Positions 26,497-34,320 of a stretch of 64,000 bases of DNA are shown here, piece by piece (position 1 is the first letter of the stretch; each line of letters begins with the position of its first letter). This DNA comes from Pseudomonas sp. ACN8 (lineage in GTDB: Bacteria > Pseudomonadota > Gammaproteobacteria > Pseudomonadales > Pseudomonadaceae), in assembly GCF_002303925.1 (NCBI RefSeq), contig NZ_MRCS01000032.1, positions 16,179 to 80,178 of the forward strand, in the 5' to 3' direction. The notes under the pieces were generated by a model, which did no database searches, was not told where the DNA came from, and saw only the letters and a program-made list of their open reading frames with translations. A program made the translations under genes and the position numbers.

Positions 26497-27438
26497 ATGA
26501 ATGACAAAAATATCGAGTCGCTTTGGGGCCATCTGCACTGGCTGGTCGTTTTGGAACAGCAAGGCAGCTATACGGCGGCCGCCGCTCGCCTTGGCGTGAG
26601 TAAAGCGGCCATGAGCCAGCGTATCGCTGAACTCGAGCGCGCAGTTGGCATGCCACTAGTGCGGCGCACCACACGCAGCATGCGCCTGACTGAAGTTGGG
26701 CAGCGATTGGTGGACGACACGCGTACACCGTTCGAGCGCATAGCACACAGTCTCGCAGGTGTGCGCGACCTGGTAGGAGTTCCCACGGGACTACTGCGCG
26801 TGACGGCTCCCGTGGCGCTGGCCCGCCAACAATTGGTGCCTCGCTTAGCAGAGTTTTCACGCGCTAACCCAGAGGTCCGGCTGGAGTTGGAGCTTTCTGA
26901 TCGGATCAGCTCCCTTTCAATGGAGGGGTTTGATCTGGCGATTCGGCACGCAGCCTCTGTCCCCGACACACATGTTGCCTGGCAGTTATGCAGTACGCGG
27001 TCACTTTTGGTCGCCAGTCGCGCCTATTTGCGCCGCAAGTCAGCACCAAAAACACCCGAAGCCCTGGCAGGGCATGACTGTTTGTTTTATCCGCGCGCTC
27101 AAGAAACCCCCACTTGGGCTTTCGAACCTCTAGAAGGCAGTCGCGGCTCCGAGCGCATCACAGTGGCGGTTGCCGGTCCTTTCGCAGCCAACAACAGTGA
27201 GGCGCTGCGCGATGCATCGATCGCAGGACTCGGTATTGCGCTACTGCCAGACTTCAGTGCCCAGGCGGCTCTAAAAGCTGGGAAGCTTGTCGAAGTACTC
27301 CCTGCATGGATGCCTGTAGGTACGTTCGCCGAGCGACTCTACGCAGTTCGTCCCTACGCGAGCCATGTCCCTATGGCTGTATCGACGTTTGTCAGTTTTC
27401 TGCGCAATGCCTGGGCATCCGGCTTCGCTCCGAAATAG
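26497..27438 (+). CDS. LysR-family transcriptional regulator, divergent from mmsA
   Basis: A protein of 313 residues. The HTH is YTAAAARLGVSKAAMSQRIAELERAVGMPLVRRTTRSMRLTE, followed by the effector domain with 'GIALLPDFSAQAALKAGKLVEVLPAW'. ATG 26497 (MNDKNIESLWGHLHWL) is chosen; a frame from 26470 overlaps the palindrome. It presumably activates mmsA (dddC-like) in response to a pathway acid. Confidence 0.88.
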   Translation: MNDKNIESLWGHLHWLVVLEQQGSYTAAAARLGVSKAAMSQRIAELERAVGMPLVRRTTRSMRLTEVGQRLVDDTRTPFERIAHSLAGVRDLVGVPTGLLRVTAPVALARQQLVPRLAEFSRANPEVRLELELSDRISSLSMEGFDLAIRHAASVPDTHVAWQLCSTRSLLVASRAYLRRKSAPKTPEALAGHDCLFYPRAQETPTWAFEPLEGSRGSERITVAVAGPFAANNSEALRDASIAGLGIALLPDFSAQAALKAGKLVEVLPAWMPVGTFAERLYAVRPYASHVPMAVSTFVSFLRNAWASGFAPK

Positions 27439-28170
27439 GGTCTTCGCTTAACGTTCTTCCCATGCAGAATTTGGAAACCGTGACATTTTCTCGTTCCGCT
27501 TGTCTCTTTCAAGTTGAACATCGGTGGAGCTTCTCTGGTTCCCCGGTAGGGGGCGGACCAACGCCTTGGCGACCGCCCTCGCCACTATCAGGATAATCCA
27601 GCAGCCCTTTCAGATCATCGTAGAGTCGCTGTACCGTGTAACAGCGACCGACAAAGCATTTTTGCAATTGCCGCACCGAGTACGTTCGGGGTATTGCCGA
27701 CGCATGTCCACCTAGCACCAGCACGCCCATTGCTAGGAATCGCAGTACTTTCGGTAATGGTCTTCAGCATTGAGGCCTAAAGATCACCAGGTTCCGCGCC
27801 TCTCGCTGGACGCTGCTGGGTGCGCGACCCTAGCCCGGCCAAGTTATAACGCAGCCAAAGATCGACGACGCTGAGCGAGGCGCGCCGTTAGCAGGTTATC
27901 CATAAGCGCGCATCATCATTGGCTGACTGTTAGTCATATCGAACCTCCAGACGCACCATCAAAGGGGGGACCATCCACGTTGCCGGTAGCTTCAGGCTCT
28001 TGATCAACAATCTGCCCGACCGCCGTCAATTAGGAGGGGATTAGTGGACACATCGTCGCGTCAGGTGGGCCGATTTTTTGCTAGGGCGACAGGCGGCTGA
28101 CATTCCTAAGCGATGAATTTTCATCAGGTTTTCGCTCAAAGCCTTCCCACAAATCTAAATTCGAGAATAT
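27439..28170. other. Non-coding or decayed stretch
   Basis: About 730 bases without a convincing gene. Short open frames on both strands lack ribosome sites and family motifs. The minus-strand piece near 27560-27680 (VRQLQKCFVGRCYTVQRLYDDL) could be a relic but is not recognised. The right end leads into the promoter region of the aldehyde dehydrogenase gene. Confidence 0.4.
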
Positions 28171-28186
28171 AGATATTGACATATCT
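28171..28186 (+). promoter_or_regulatory. Palindromic operator upstream of aldehyde dehydrogenase
   Basis: AGATAT-TGAC-ATATCT is a perfect inverted repeat, directly followed by CGATATCT. The combined ATATCTCGATAT is the complement of the TATCGAGA motif that is repeated before the ArsR gene at 32161-32186. This suggests that the ArsR protein controls the cluster. Confidence 0.5.
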
Positions 28187-28245
28187 CGATATCTGAAATA
28201 ATTTTGAGCTACACCTCAAAACCCCTAATACTTGGGAGAATCAAA

Positions 28246-29745
28246 ATGCAAATCCTTCATGACGTCCCTCCAAGCTACGTTCCAGATCAGAGCTACGGTC
28301 TGTTCATCGACAACCAGTGGGTTGAAGGTGAAAGTGGAGAAACTATCGACAGCCGCAATCCGGCCAATGGTAAATTTCTCACTCGTATTCCGAATGCCAA
28401 CGCTGCGGATGTCGATCGCGCTGTACAAGCTGCCAATCGTGCCTTTCAGACCTGGCGCACCACTACACCGATTGAACGATCCAACCTCCTGCTGAAAATC
28501 GCCGATTTGTTGGAAAGAGATTTTGAACGCTTTGCCATTTTAGAGTCACTTGACGTTGGCAAGCCTCTCCGCGAAAGCAAGGCAATTGACGTCCCGCTGG
28601 CCATCGACCACTTTCGCTATTTCGCCGGTGTGATTCGCAGCCATTCTGACGAAGCCGTGATGCTCGACGAGCAGACTCTAAGCATCACCCTGAGCGAGCC
28701 GCTGGGCGTTGTCGGTCAGGTAATTCCGTGGAATTTCCCATTGCTCATGGCGGCCTGGAAGATTGCACCTGCTATTGCAATGGGTAACACCGTTGTTATT
28801 AAGCCCTCGGAGATGACCCCTGTCACCATCCTGGAGCTTGCGAAAATCTTCGCTAAGGTGCTGCCGCCGGGTGTCGTGAACATCGTTACTGGTACAGGTG
28901 TTACTACTGGTCAACCGCTGTTGGATCATCCTCTCATTCGGAAACTGGCCTTCACAGGTTCAACCGGTATTGGCGGGGTTGTAGCTGCTGCCGCCGCCAA
29001 GAAAATCATTCCCGCCACGCTGGAGTTGGGGGGCAAATCTGCAAACATTGTTTTCCCCGATGCCAACTGGGAGAAGGCGGTGGAAGGTGCGGCCCTGGCC
29101 ATCCTTTGGAATCAGGGCCAGGTTTGTGAATCAGGTGCACGTTTGTTCGTTCATGAGTCGATCTATGAACGATTCCTTGGTGAACTGAAACAAAAATTCG
29201 AACAGGTACGTGTGGGAGATCCGCTGTCCCCTGAGACGACCATGGGAGCCCAGGTCAGCGAAACTCAAATGAATCGAATTCTGGGTTATATCGATATCGC
29301 TCTGACAGAGGGCGCGAATGTTCTGGTTGGTGGTGAGCGGCTGACTGGCGGTGATTACGACGCTGGATTTTTCATTCAGCCCACTATTTTGGTCGACGTC
29401 CGCAATGACATGCGTGTTGCTTACGAAGAAATCTTCGGTCCGGTTCTTTGCGTGATCCCCTTCAAAGATGAAGCGGAAGTCATCGCCTTAGCCAACGACT
29501 CGGAATATGGATTGGCGGGTGCCGTTTGGACCCAAGACATTAATCGAGCTCTACGGGTATCGCGTGCCGTTGAAACTGGGCGGATGTGGGTGAACACTTA
29601 CCACGAGATTCCCGCCCACGCGCCGTTTGGTGGCTACAAAAAATCCGGAATTGGGAGAGAGACCCATAAATCGATGCTTGAGGCCTACAGCCAGAAAAAG
29701 AACATTTATGTGAGCCTCAATGAAGCGCCGCTAGGCCTGTTTTGA
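28246..29745 (+). CDS. NAD(P)-dependent aldehyde dehydrogenase
   Basis: A protein of 499 residues. It has VIPWNFPLLMAAWKIAPAIA, the cofactor loop FTGSTGIG, ELGGKSANIVF (Glu) and catalytic Cys in NQGQVCESGARLFV. It belongs to the broad betaine/phenylacetaldehyde-like class that oxidises aldehydes to acids. ATG 28246 has GGGAG upstream; the frame to 28204 lacks one. It is the first gene of a cluster with an old yellow enzyme, an LLM oxidoreductase and an ArsR regulator. A role in removing reactive aldehydes such as acrolein is plausible given the acrylate genes around it, but not shown. Confidence 0.92.
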   Translation: MQILHDVPPSYVPDQSYGLFIDNQWVEGESGETIDSRNPANGKFLTRIPNANAADVDRAVQAANRAFQTWRTTTPIERSNLLLKIADLLERDFERFAILESLDVGKPLRESKAIDVPLAIDHFRYFAGVIRSHSDEAVMLDEQTLSITLSEPLGVVGQVIPWNFPLLMAAWKIAPAIAMGNTVVIKPSEMTPVTILELAKIFAKVLPPGVVNIVTGTGVTTGQPLLDHPLIRKLAFTGSTGIGGVVAAAAAKKIIPATLELGGKSANIVFPDANWEKAVEGAALAILWNQGQVCESGARLFVHESIYERFLGELKQKFEQVRVGDPLSPETTMGAQVSETQMNRILGYIDIALTEGANVLVGGERLTGGDYDAGFFIQPTILVDVRNDMRVAYEEIFGPVLCVIPFKDEAEVIALANDSEYGLAGAVWTQDINRALRVSRAVETGRMWVNTYHEIPAHAPFGGYKKSGIGRETHKSMLEAYSQKKNIYVSLNEAPLGLF

Positions 29746-29790
29746 AGCGAAATTCGCTCTGTACATTTAACTGTTCAAATCGAATTATTT

Positions 29791-29800
29791 AGATATCTAG
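29791..29800 (+). promoter_or_regulatory. Ten-base palindrome over the ribosome site of the OYE gene
   Basis: TAGATATCTA is a perfect palindrome that shares AGATATCT with the site before the aldehyde dehydrogenase gene and touches the AGGTGA ribosome site. It is a possible second regulator site or an mRNA feature. Confidence 0.4.
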
Positions 29801-29809
29801 GTGAATGCT

Positions 29810-30934
29810 ATGAAAAGCTCAGTATTGTTCAAACAGGCTCATCTGGGCCCGTACACTCTAAAGAATCGAATCGTTCTTCCACCGCTGACCCGTTCCCGCA
29901 GCTCCCAGCCAGGTAACATTCCTAACGATCTAATGGCTACTTACTACGGTCAGCGTACCGGTGCTGGGTTCATGGTGACTGAGGGTACCCAAATCGAGCC
30001 ACGAGGGCAGGGTTATGCCTGGACGCCAGGTATTTATAGCGCGGAACAGGTAGAGGGTTGGCGTAAAGTGACGGACGCCGTCCATGCAGAGGGGGGTGTG
30101 ATCTTCGCCCAGCTGTGGCACGTGGGTCGCGTTTCGCATAACTCTCTCCAGCCTGGTGGTGATGCTCCAGTGGCGCCCTCGGCGATTGTGGCTGATAACG
30201 TAAAAGTCTTTATCGAAACCGGACCTGGCGAAGGTGCGCTAGCCCTGCCGTCGACACCGCGTGCACTGACTACAGCGGAAGTGAAGGAGTTGGTTCAGCT
30301 GTATGCTCAAGCCGCTCGCAATGCACTCGACGCTGGCTTCGACGGGGTCGAAATTCACTGCGCCAATGGCTATTTGGTGAACCAATTTATATCGGCCCAT
30401 ACCAACCGGCGTGACGATGAATACGGTGGTTCACTGCAGAACCGGCTGCGCTTTTTGAAAGAAATCACGCAAGCGGTGGCGGAGGTCGTTGGCAATAACC
30501 GCCTGGGCATACGCTTTGCTCCTCTGTTTGCAACTACGGATGAAGATCGTGTCTACCTCGGTTTGGTTGAGGAGAATCCGCACGAGACCTATATCGAGGC
30601 GATCAAAGTACTCGAGAATATTGGTATCGCCTATCTGTCACTAGCCGAAGCTGATTGGGAGAATGCCCCCGAGTTGCCGGAGACTTTCCGAACAGCTGTT
30701 CGGAAAAACTTCAGTGGCGCAATTCTCTATGCAGGCAAGTACACCGCCGAGCGTGGCATCCGCGTAATCGAAGAAGGCTGGGGCGACCTGATTGCCTTCG
30801 GACGTCCTTTTATAGCGAATCCGGATCTGCCCGAGCGCATCGCTAACAACTGGCCGCTAAACCAAGTGGATCCGACCAGCATGTATGGCGGTACTCACAA
30901 AGGCTACACCGACTATTCCACCTATCAGGAATAG
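29810..30934 (+). CDS. Old yellow enzyme family alkene reductase (NemA/XenB-like)
   Basis: An FMN-dependent NAD(P)H enzyme of 374 residues that reduces activated C=C bonds (enones, enals, maleimides) or nitro groups. Motifs are KNRIVLPPLTRSRS, FAQLWHVGRVSH, GFDGVEIHCANGYLVNQFISAHTNRRDDEYGG and the FMN-phosphate loop 'AFGRPFIANPDLPERI'. The normally aromatic or Ala-containing 'EIHGAHGYL' here reads EIHCANGYL. ATG 29810 has AGGTGA upstream; a GTG nine bases earlier is possible. It lies 64 bases after the aldehyde dehydrogenase gene and is likely part of the same operon. Confidence 0.93.
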   Translation: MKSSVLFKQAHLGPYTLKNRIVLPPLTRSRSSQPGNIPNDLMATYYGQRTGAGFMVTEGTQIEPRGQGYAWTPGIYSAEQVEGWRKVTDAVHAEGGVIFAQLWHVGRVSHNSLQPGGDAPVAPSAIVADNVKVFIETGPGEGALALPSTPRALTTAEVKELVQLYAQAARNALDAGFDGVEIHCANGYLVNQFISAHTNRRDDEYGGSLQNRLRFLKEITQAVAEVVGNNRLGIRFAPLFATTDEDRVYLGLVEENPHETYIEAIKVLENIGIAYLSLAEADWENAPELPETFRTAVRKNFSGAILYAGKYTAERGIRVIEEGWGDLIAFGRPFIANPDLPERIANNWPLNQVDPTSMYGGTHKGYTDYSTYQE

Positions 30935-30989
30935 TCGCTGTGAGCCGCGCCCCCAAAGGCGCGGCTCAAGCCTCGAACTGGAGATGCGG

Positions 30990-32048
30990 ATGGATTGCAA
31001 TGGCCAGACGCATCAGTCGAAGTCGATGCAAGGCTGGTCCAGGATTTTACAGACTGACCTGGCCAATATTAGAGACATGATCATGTATCAACCAAGTGCA
31101 GTGCCCTATGAACAGCATCGAGGTTTCCAGCGTACGTTCAAAGCCGGACGCCTCAGTCTGGGCATTTTTTTCCCCCTTGAAGCCTTTGGGGGTGATACCC
31201 CAACCATGCTAAACCAGGTTGCATTGGCGAAGCGTGCAGAGAAACTCGGGTTCTCGGCACTCTGGTTTCGAGACGTGCCGCTCAGAGATCCAAGTTTCGG
31301 TGACGTCGGACAGGTTTTTGATCCCTGGGTCTACCTGGGATTTATTGCCGCGCACACATCAGAAATTTCACTCGGCACGGCGTCCATTGCGCTACCTCTG
31401 CGCAACCCTTTACATACCGCTAAGGCAGCCACAAGCGTCGATCAGCTAAGCGATGGTCGTCTTTTGCTGGGAGTTGCTTCAGGGGATCGTCCAGTTGAAT
31501 TCCCCGCATTCGGCATTGACCCGGAGAATCGCGACGAGATTTTTCGAGAACACCTGACTGTGATACGGCAAGCACAACGCAGCAGTTTTGAGCCCCTGCA
31601 CTGGAGCGGTGGAGCTCTGGTGGGCGCAGATTTGGTCCCAAAGCCGACAACCAATGAAATCCCATTTTTTGTGACAGGACACAGTCGTCAGTCTCTGGAC
31701 TGGATTGCTCGCAACAGCTGCGGATGGATTAGCTACCCCCGGCCTCCCACCGCACAGAAACTGACCGTTGACAAATGGCGAGCAGAAGTCGAGAAGCAAT
31801 GCGAAAGTGTATACAAACCTTTTTTACAGTCGCTTTACATTGATTTGGAGGCCTCACCCCAATGCCCTCCATCCCCAATCCATTTGGGCTATAGACTGGG
31901 CAGAGACCATTTGGTGGTGCTTTTGCAGCTACTTCAAGATGCAGGTGTTGATCACGTCATCCTGAATGTCAAGTACGGCCATCGGCCTGCTGCTGAAGTG
32001 ATCGAAGAAATTGGCACTTACGTTATGCCTCACTTCAGCTCAAATTGA
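30990..32048 (+). CDS. LLM-class flavin-dependent oxidoreductase (TIGR03571-like)
   Basis: A luciferase-like fold: RLSLGIFFPLEAFGGDTPTM, LGFSALWFRDVPLRDPSFGD, LGTASIALPLRNPLHTAKAA, DQLSDGRLLLGVASGDRPVEFPAFG. Proteins of this group probably use FMN; substrates are unknown. ATG 30990 is chosen because GGAG sits seven bases before it. ATG 31077 is an alternative that would remove a 29-residue extension outside the conserved fold. It is placed after the OYE gene and before arsR-type regulator on the same strand. Confidence 0.88.
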   Translation: MDCNGQTHQSKSMQGWSRILQTDLANIRDMIMYQPSAVPYEQHRGFQRTFKAGRLSLGIFFPLEAFGGDTPTMLNQVALAKRAEKLGFSALWFRDVPLRDPSFGDVGQVFDPWVYLGFIAAHTSEISLGTASIALPLRNPLHTAKAATSVDQLSDGRLLLGVASGDRPVEFPAFGIDPENRDEIFREHLTVIRQAQRSSFEPLHWSGGALVGADLVPKPTTNEIPFFVTGHSRQSLDWIARNSCGWISYPRPPTAQKLTVDKWRAEVEKQCESVYKPFLQSLYIDLEASPQCPPSPIHLGYRLGRDHLVVLLQLLQDAGVDHVILNVKYGHRPAAEVIEEIGTYVMPHFSSN

Positions 32049-32160
32049 CCGGACGAGCAGGTTGGCAGTGTGAAACTGTTTGAAATTAGCCATTCACCCA
32101 ATGAACCGGATTCGAACGTTCGAGCTGAAGGACTGTGCGAATAGGCGTAAATTGTCGTAA

Positions 32161-32186
32161 TATCGAGAAAAAGAGATACCGAGAAA
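32161..32186 (+). promoter_or_regulatory. Direct repeat before the ArsR gene
   Basis: TATCGAGAAA and TACCGAGAAA are repeated 16 bases apart immediately before the ArsR ATG at 32190. The TATCGAGA core also occurs (inverted) before the aldehyde dehydrogenase gene, so this may be an ArsR autoregulatory site. Confidence 0.45.
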
Positions 32187-32189
32187 TTT

Positions 32190-32495
32190 ATGAGCATCGA
32201 TATCAGTGAAGCGCTCAAGGCGCTCGATAACCCGACCCGTCTAGCGATCCTCGGTTGGTTAAAAGAGCCCCGGAAGAGTTTTCCCGAACAGGAAGTCGAT
32301 CCGGACGAAGTTGGTGTGTGCGTCAGTATCATCCAGGAGCGCACGCGATTGTCTCAATCGACTGTGTCGCTTTATTTGGCATCGTTGCAACGTGCGCAAC
32401 TGATCACATCTCAACGAATTGGTCCGTGGACGTACTACAAGCGCCATGAGGGGAACATTTCTGCATTCTTTGAGAAGCTACAAGCCCTGATCTGA
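32190..32495 (+). CDS. ArsR/SmtB-family regulator
   Basis: A winged-helix protein of 101 residues: ALKALDNPTRLAILGWLKEP, then VCVSIIQERTRLSQSTVSLYLASLQRAQLI as recognition helix, then WTYYKRHE. The classic metal site (ELCVCDL) is replaced by EVGVCVSII with a single Cys, so it probably senses a reactive organic compound or redox state, not a metal. It ends the aldehyde dehydrogenase-OYE-LLM cluster and likely represses it. Confidence 0.88.
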   Translation: MSIDISEALKALDNPTRLAILGWLKEPRKSFPEQEVDPDEVGVCVSIIQERTRLSQSTVSLYLASLQRAQLITSQRIGPWTYYKRHEGNISAFFEKLQALI

Positions 32496-32695
32496 AGCAG
32501 CGACAAAAAAACTCCCCCTCTCTGCAGCGTCTGACTTGGTTGCTAGTGTCGCCGCTGCCCTGCAAGCGAACCGTCGTCGACGTATAGCCGCCCCATGCGG
32601 ATTCGCCTCAGTTCGTCAGCCACCTGCCAAGCCCCAGCGCTGCGTAGTCAGCGCGCCGCACCGGCGGTTGTCCGCGATTCAAAGCATCCGGTCTC

Positions 32696-32724
32696 TTGAC
32701 ATTAAAAGACGATCGGTCTAATTA
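32696..32724 (+). promoter_or_regulatory. Probable sigma-70 promoter with AcuR-type operator (site C)
   Basis: TTGACA (32696) and TAATTA (32719) are spaced by 17 bases. The operator AAGACGATCGGTCTA (32706-32720) fills the spacer and overlaps the -10, which is ideal for repression. The palindrome matches TAGAC-N5-GTCTA in 9 of 10 arm positions. The leader to the acuI gene is about 200 bases and contains no gene. Confidence 0.7.
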
Positions 32725-32895
32725 TGTGCTCATGAACATAATCAATCCCCTGGCCTGTAGCGGCCGACCACCCAAGATCGCACCTGAGCACGTTTGGCCG
32801 CATCGTCCACTCGGAGTTCCAGCGAGGCTACCGGTACCGGCACTCTTCCGCTGGTGGATTTTTTGATATGTCAGCTGATTTTTTTCGAAATTTTA

Positions 32896-32910
32896 TAGAC
32901 GAACGGTCTA
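32896..32910 (+). promoter_or_regulatory. AcuR-type operator (site D), perfect copy, before acuI
   Basis: TAGAC-GAACG-GTCTA is a perfect palindrome ending three bases before the AGGAG ribosome site of acuI. It is the best copy of the four and with site C could allow looping or a roadblock. Confidence 0.75.
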
Positions 32911-32924
32911 AATAGGAGCAAAAC

Positions 32925-33908
32925 ATGTTCAAGGCAATTCTCATCGACAAAAATGCAACGTCTTATAACTCGCTGGTCACAGACATTAACGAGGAGCAGC
33001 TGCCCGAAGGGGATGTCCTCGTGCGCGTAGCCTATAGCACGATAAATTTTAAAGATGCACTCGCGATCACGGGCCAAAGTCCTGTGGTCCGCCATTTTCC
33101 AATGGTTCCGGGAATTGATTTCGCTGGGGTAGTGGAGGAAAGCGCCCATCCTAATTACAAGGCCGGCGATAAGGTCTTGCTTAATGGTTGGGGGGTAGGG
33201 GAAAGCCATTGGGGTGGGCTGGCACAAAAGGCCAGAGTGCGCGGGGAATGGCTTATTCCATTACCGAAAAACTTTACCGAAGCCCAAGCAATGGCGATAG
33301 GCACGGCCGGGTACACTGCCATGCTGTGTGTAATGGCATTGGAGCGCCATGGCGTGACTCCTGCACATGGTGAAGTCCTAGTGACCGGAGCAAATGGAGG
33401 GGTGGGCAGTTTTGCTATTCCCATTCTTGCCCGTAAAGGCTACTCGGTCATTGCGTCGACCGGTCGGCCTCAGGAGGAGGAATACCTGAAGCTTCTTGGT
33501 GCAACCTCCATCATCAGCCGTGCCGAATTATCTGAACCTGGTCGCCCGCTTCAAAAGGAGCGCTGGGCTGCAGCTGTTGATTCTGTTGGTAGCCATACGC
33601 TCGCAAATGTCTGCGCTTCGATTAAAGCAGAGGGGGCAATCGCCGCCTGCGGTCTGGCTCAGGGCATGGATCTACCGACTACTGTCGCACCATTCATTTT
33701 ACGAGGCGTCAGTCTTCTTGGTATCAACAGCGTCACCCAGCCATATGACAGTCGTATCGAAGCTTGGAAGCAATTGGGCATACATCTCGATCTATCACAA
33801 CTATCGGATATCACAAGAGAGATAGCGCTTTCAGAAGCCATTCCAGCGTCTACTGATTTGCTTCAGGGGAAAATCAGGGGTCGCTTAGTCGTCAACGTCA
33901 ACGAGTAA
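32925..33908 (+). CDS. acuI: Acryloyl-CoA reductase (NADPH), AcuI/YhdH family
   Basis: A medium-chain reductase of 327 residues without zinc ligands. It has INFKDALAITGQ, MVPGIDFAGVV, DKVLLNGWGVGE, the dinucleotide site VTGANGGVGSFA, and the terminal KIRGRLVVNV. AcuI reduces toxic acryloyl-CoA to propionyl-CoA. ATG 32925 has AGGAG seven bases upstream. Two AcuR-type operators lie in its upstream region, linking it to the acuR-dddA cluster 8 kb away. It would provide a reductive escape beside the oxidative AcuN/AcuK/DddA route. Confidence 0.9.
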   Translation: MFKAILIDKNATSYNSLVTDINEEQLPEGDVLVRVAYSTINFKDALAITGQSPVVRHFPMVPGIDFAGVVEESAHPNYKAGDKVLLNGWGVGESHWGGLAQKARVRGEWLIPLPKNFTEAQAMAIGTAGYTAMLCVMALERHGVTPAHGEVLVTGANGGVGSFAIPILARKGYSVIASTGRPQEEEYLKLLGATSIISRAELSEPGRPLQKERWAAAVDSVGSHTLANVCASIKAEGAIAACGLAQGMDLPTTVAPFILRGVSLLGINSVTQPYDSRIEAWKQLGIHLDLSQLSDITREIALSEAIPASTDLLQGKIRGRLVVNVNE

Positions 33909-34008
33909 TGTGATTGCCGGTAGCAGCGGGGAGAATTCAATCTGACTGCTGCTTGCGGCTCCATCTGGATGACGTTGCAAATTCATCTGTGCTGCGAGGA
34001 TAAAAACA

Positions 34009-34320
34009 ATGAACGACAGCATTTACCGCTCGATTCAAAACAGCCCGCGCTTCAAGGATCTGGTTCGCAAGCGAGAACGGTTCGCCTGGATTCTTTCGGC
34101 AATCATGCTAGGGCTTTACTCCGGATTCATCCTTTTGATTGCCTACGGGCCGCATATCCTGGGAGCAAAAATCAGCCCTGAGTCATCTATTACCTGGGGC
34201 ATGCCGATCGGTGTCGGGCTGATTCTATCGGCCTTTATCTTGACCGGTTTTTATATACGTCGCGCCAACGGCGAATTCGACAACCTGAACAATGCGATTC
34301 TCAAGGAGGCTCAGCAATGA
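34009..34320 (+). CDS. DUF485 inner-membrane protein (YjcH-like)
   Basis: A protein of 103 residues with two transmembrane helices (AWILSAIMLGLYSGFILLIA and GVGLILSAFILTGFYI) after an N-terminal KDLVRKR stretch. It is the usual small partner encoded before ActP. GAGG lies upstream of the ATG, and the stop overlaps the actP start (ATGA). Confidence 0.93.
   Translation: MNDSIYRSIQNSPRFKDLVRKRERFAWILSAIMLGLYSGFILLIAYGPHILGAKISPESSITWGMPIGVGLILSAFILTGFYIRRANGEFDNLNNAILKEAQQ

Noticed and set aside
27509..27730. Minus-strand 73-codon frame as a small gene
   Set aside because: No ribosome site, no family resemblance, and the plus strand has equally long random frames.
30885..30989. N-terminal extension of the LLM oxidoreductase
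   Set aside because: It overlaps the OYE gene end and lacks a ribosome site; ATG 30990 has a good one.
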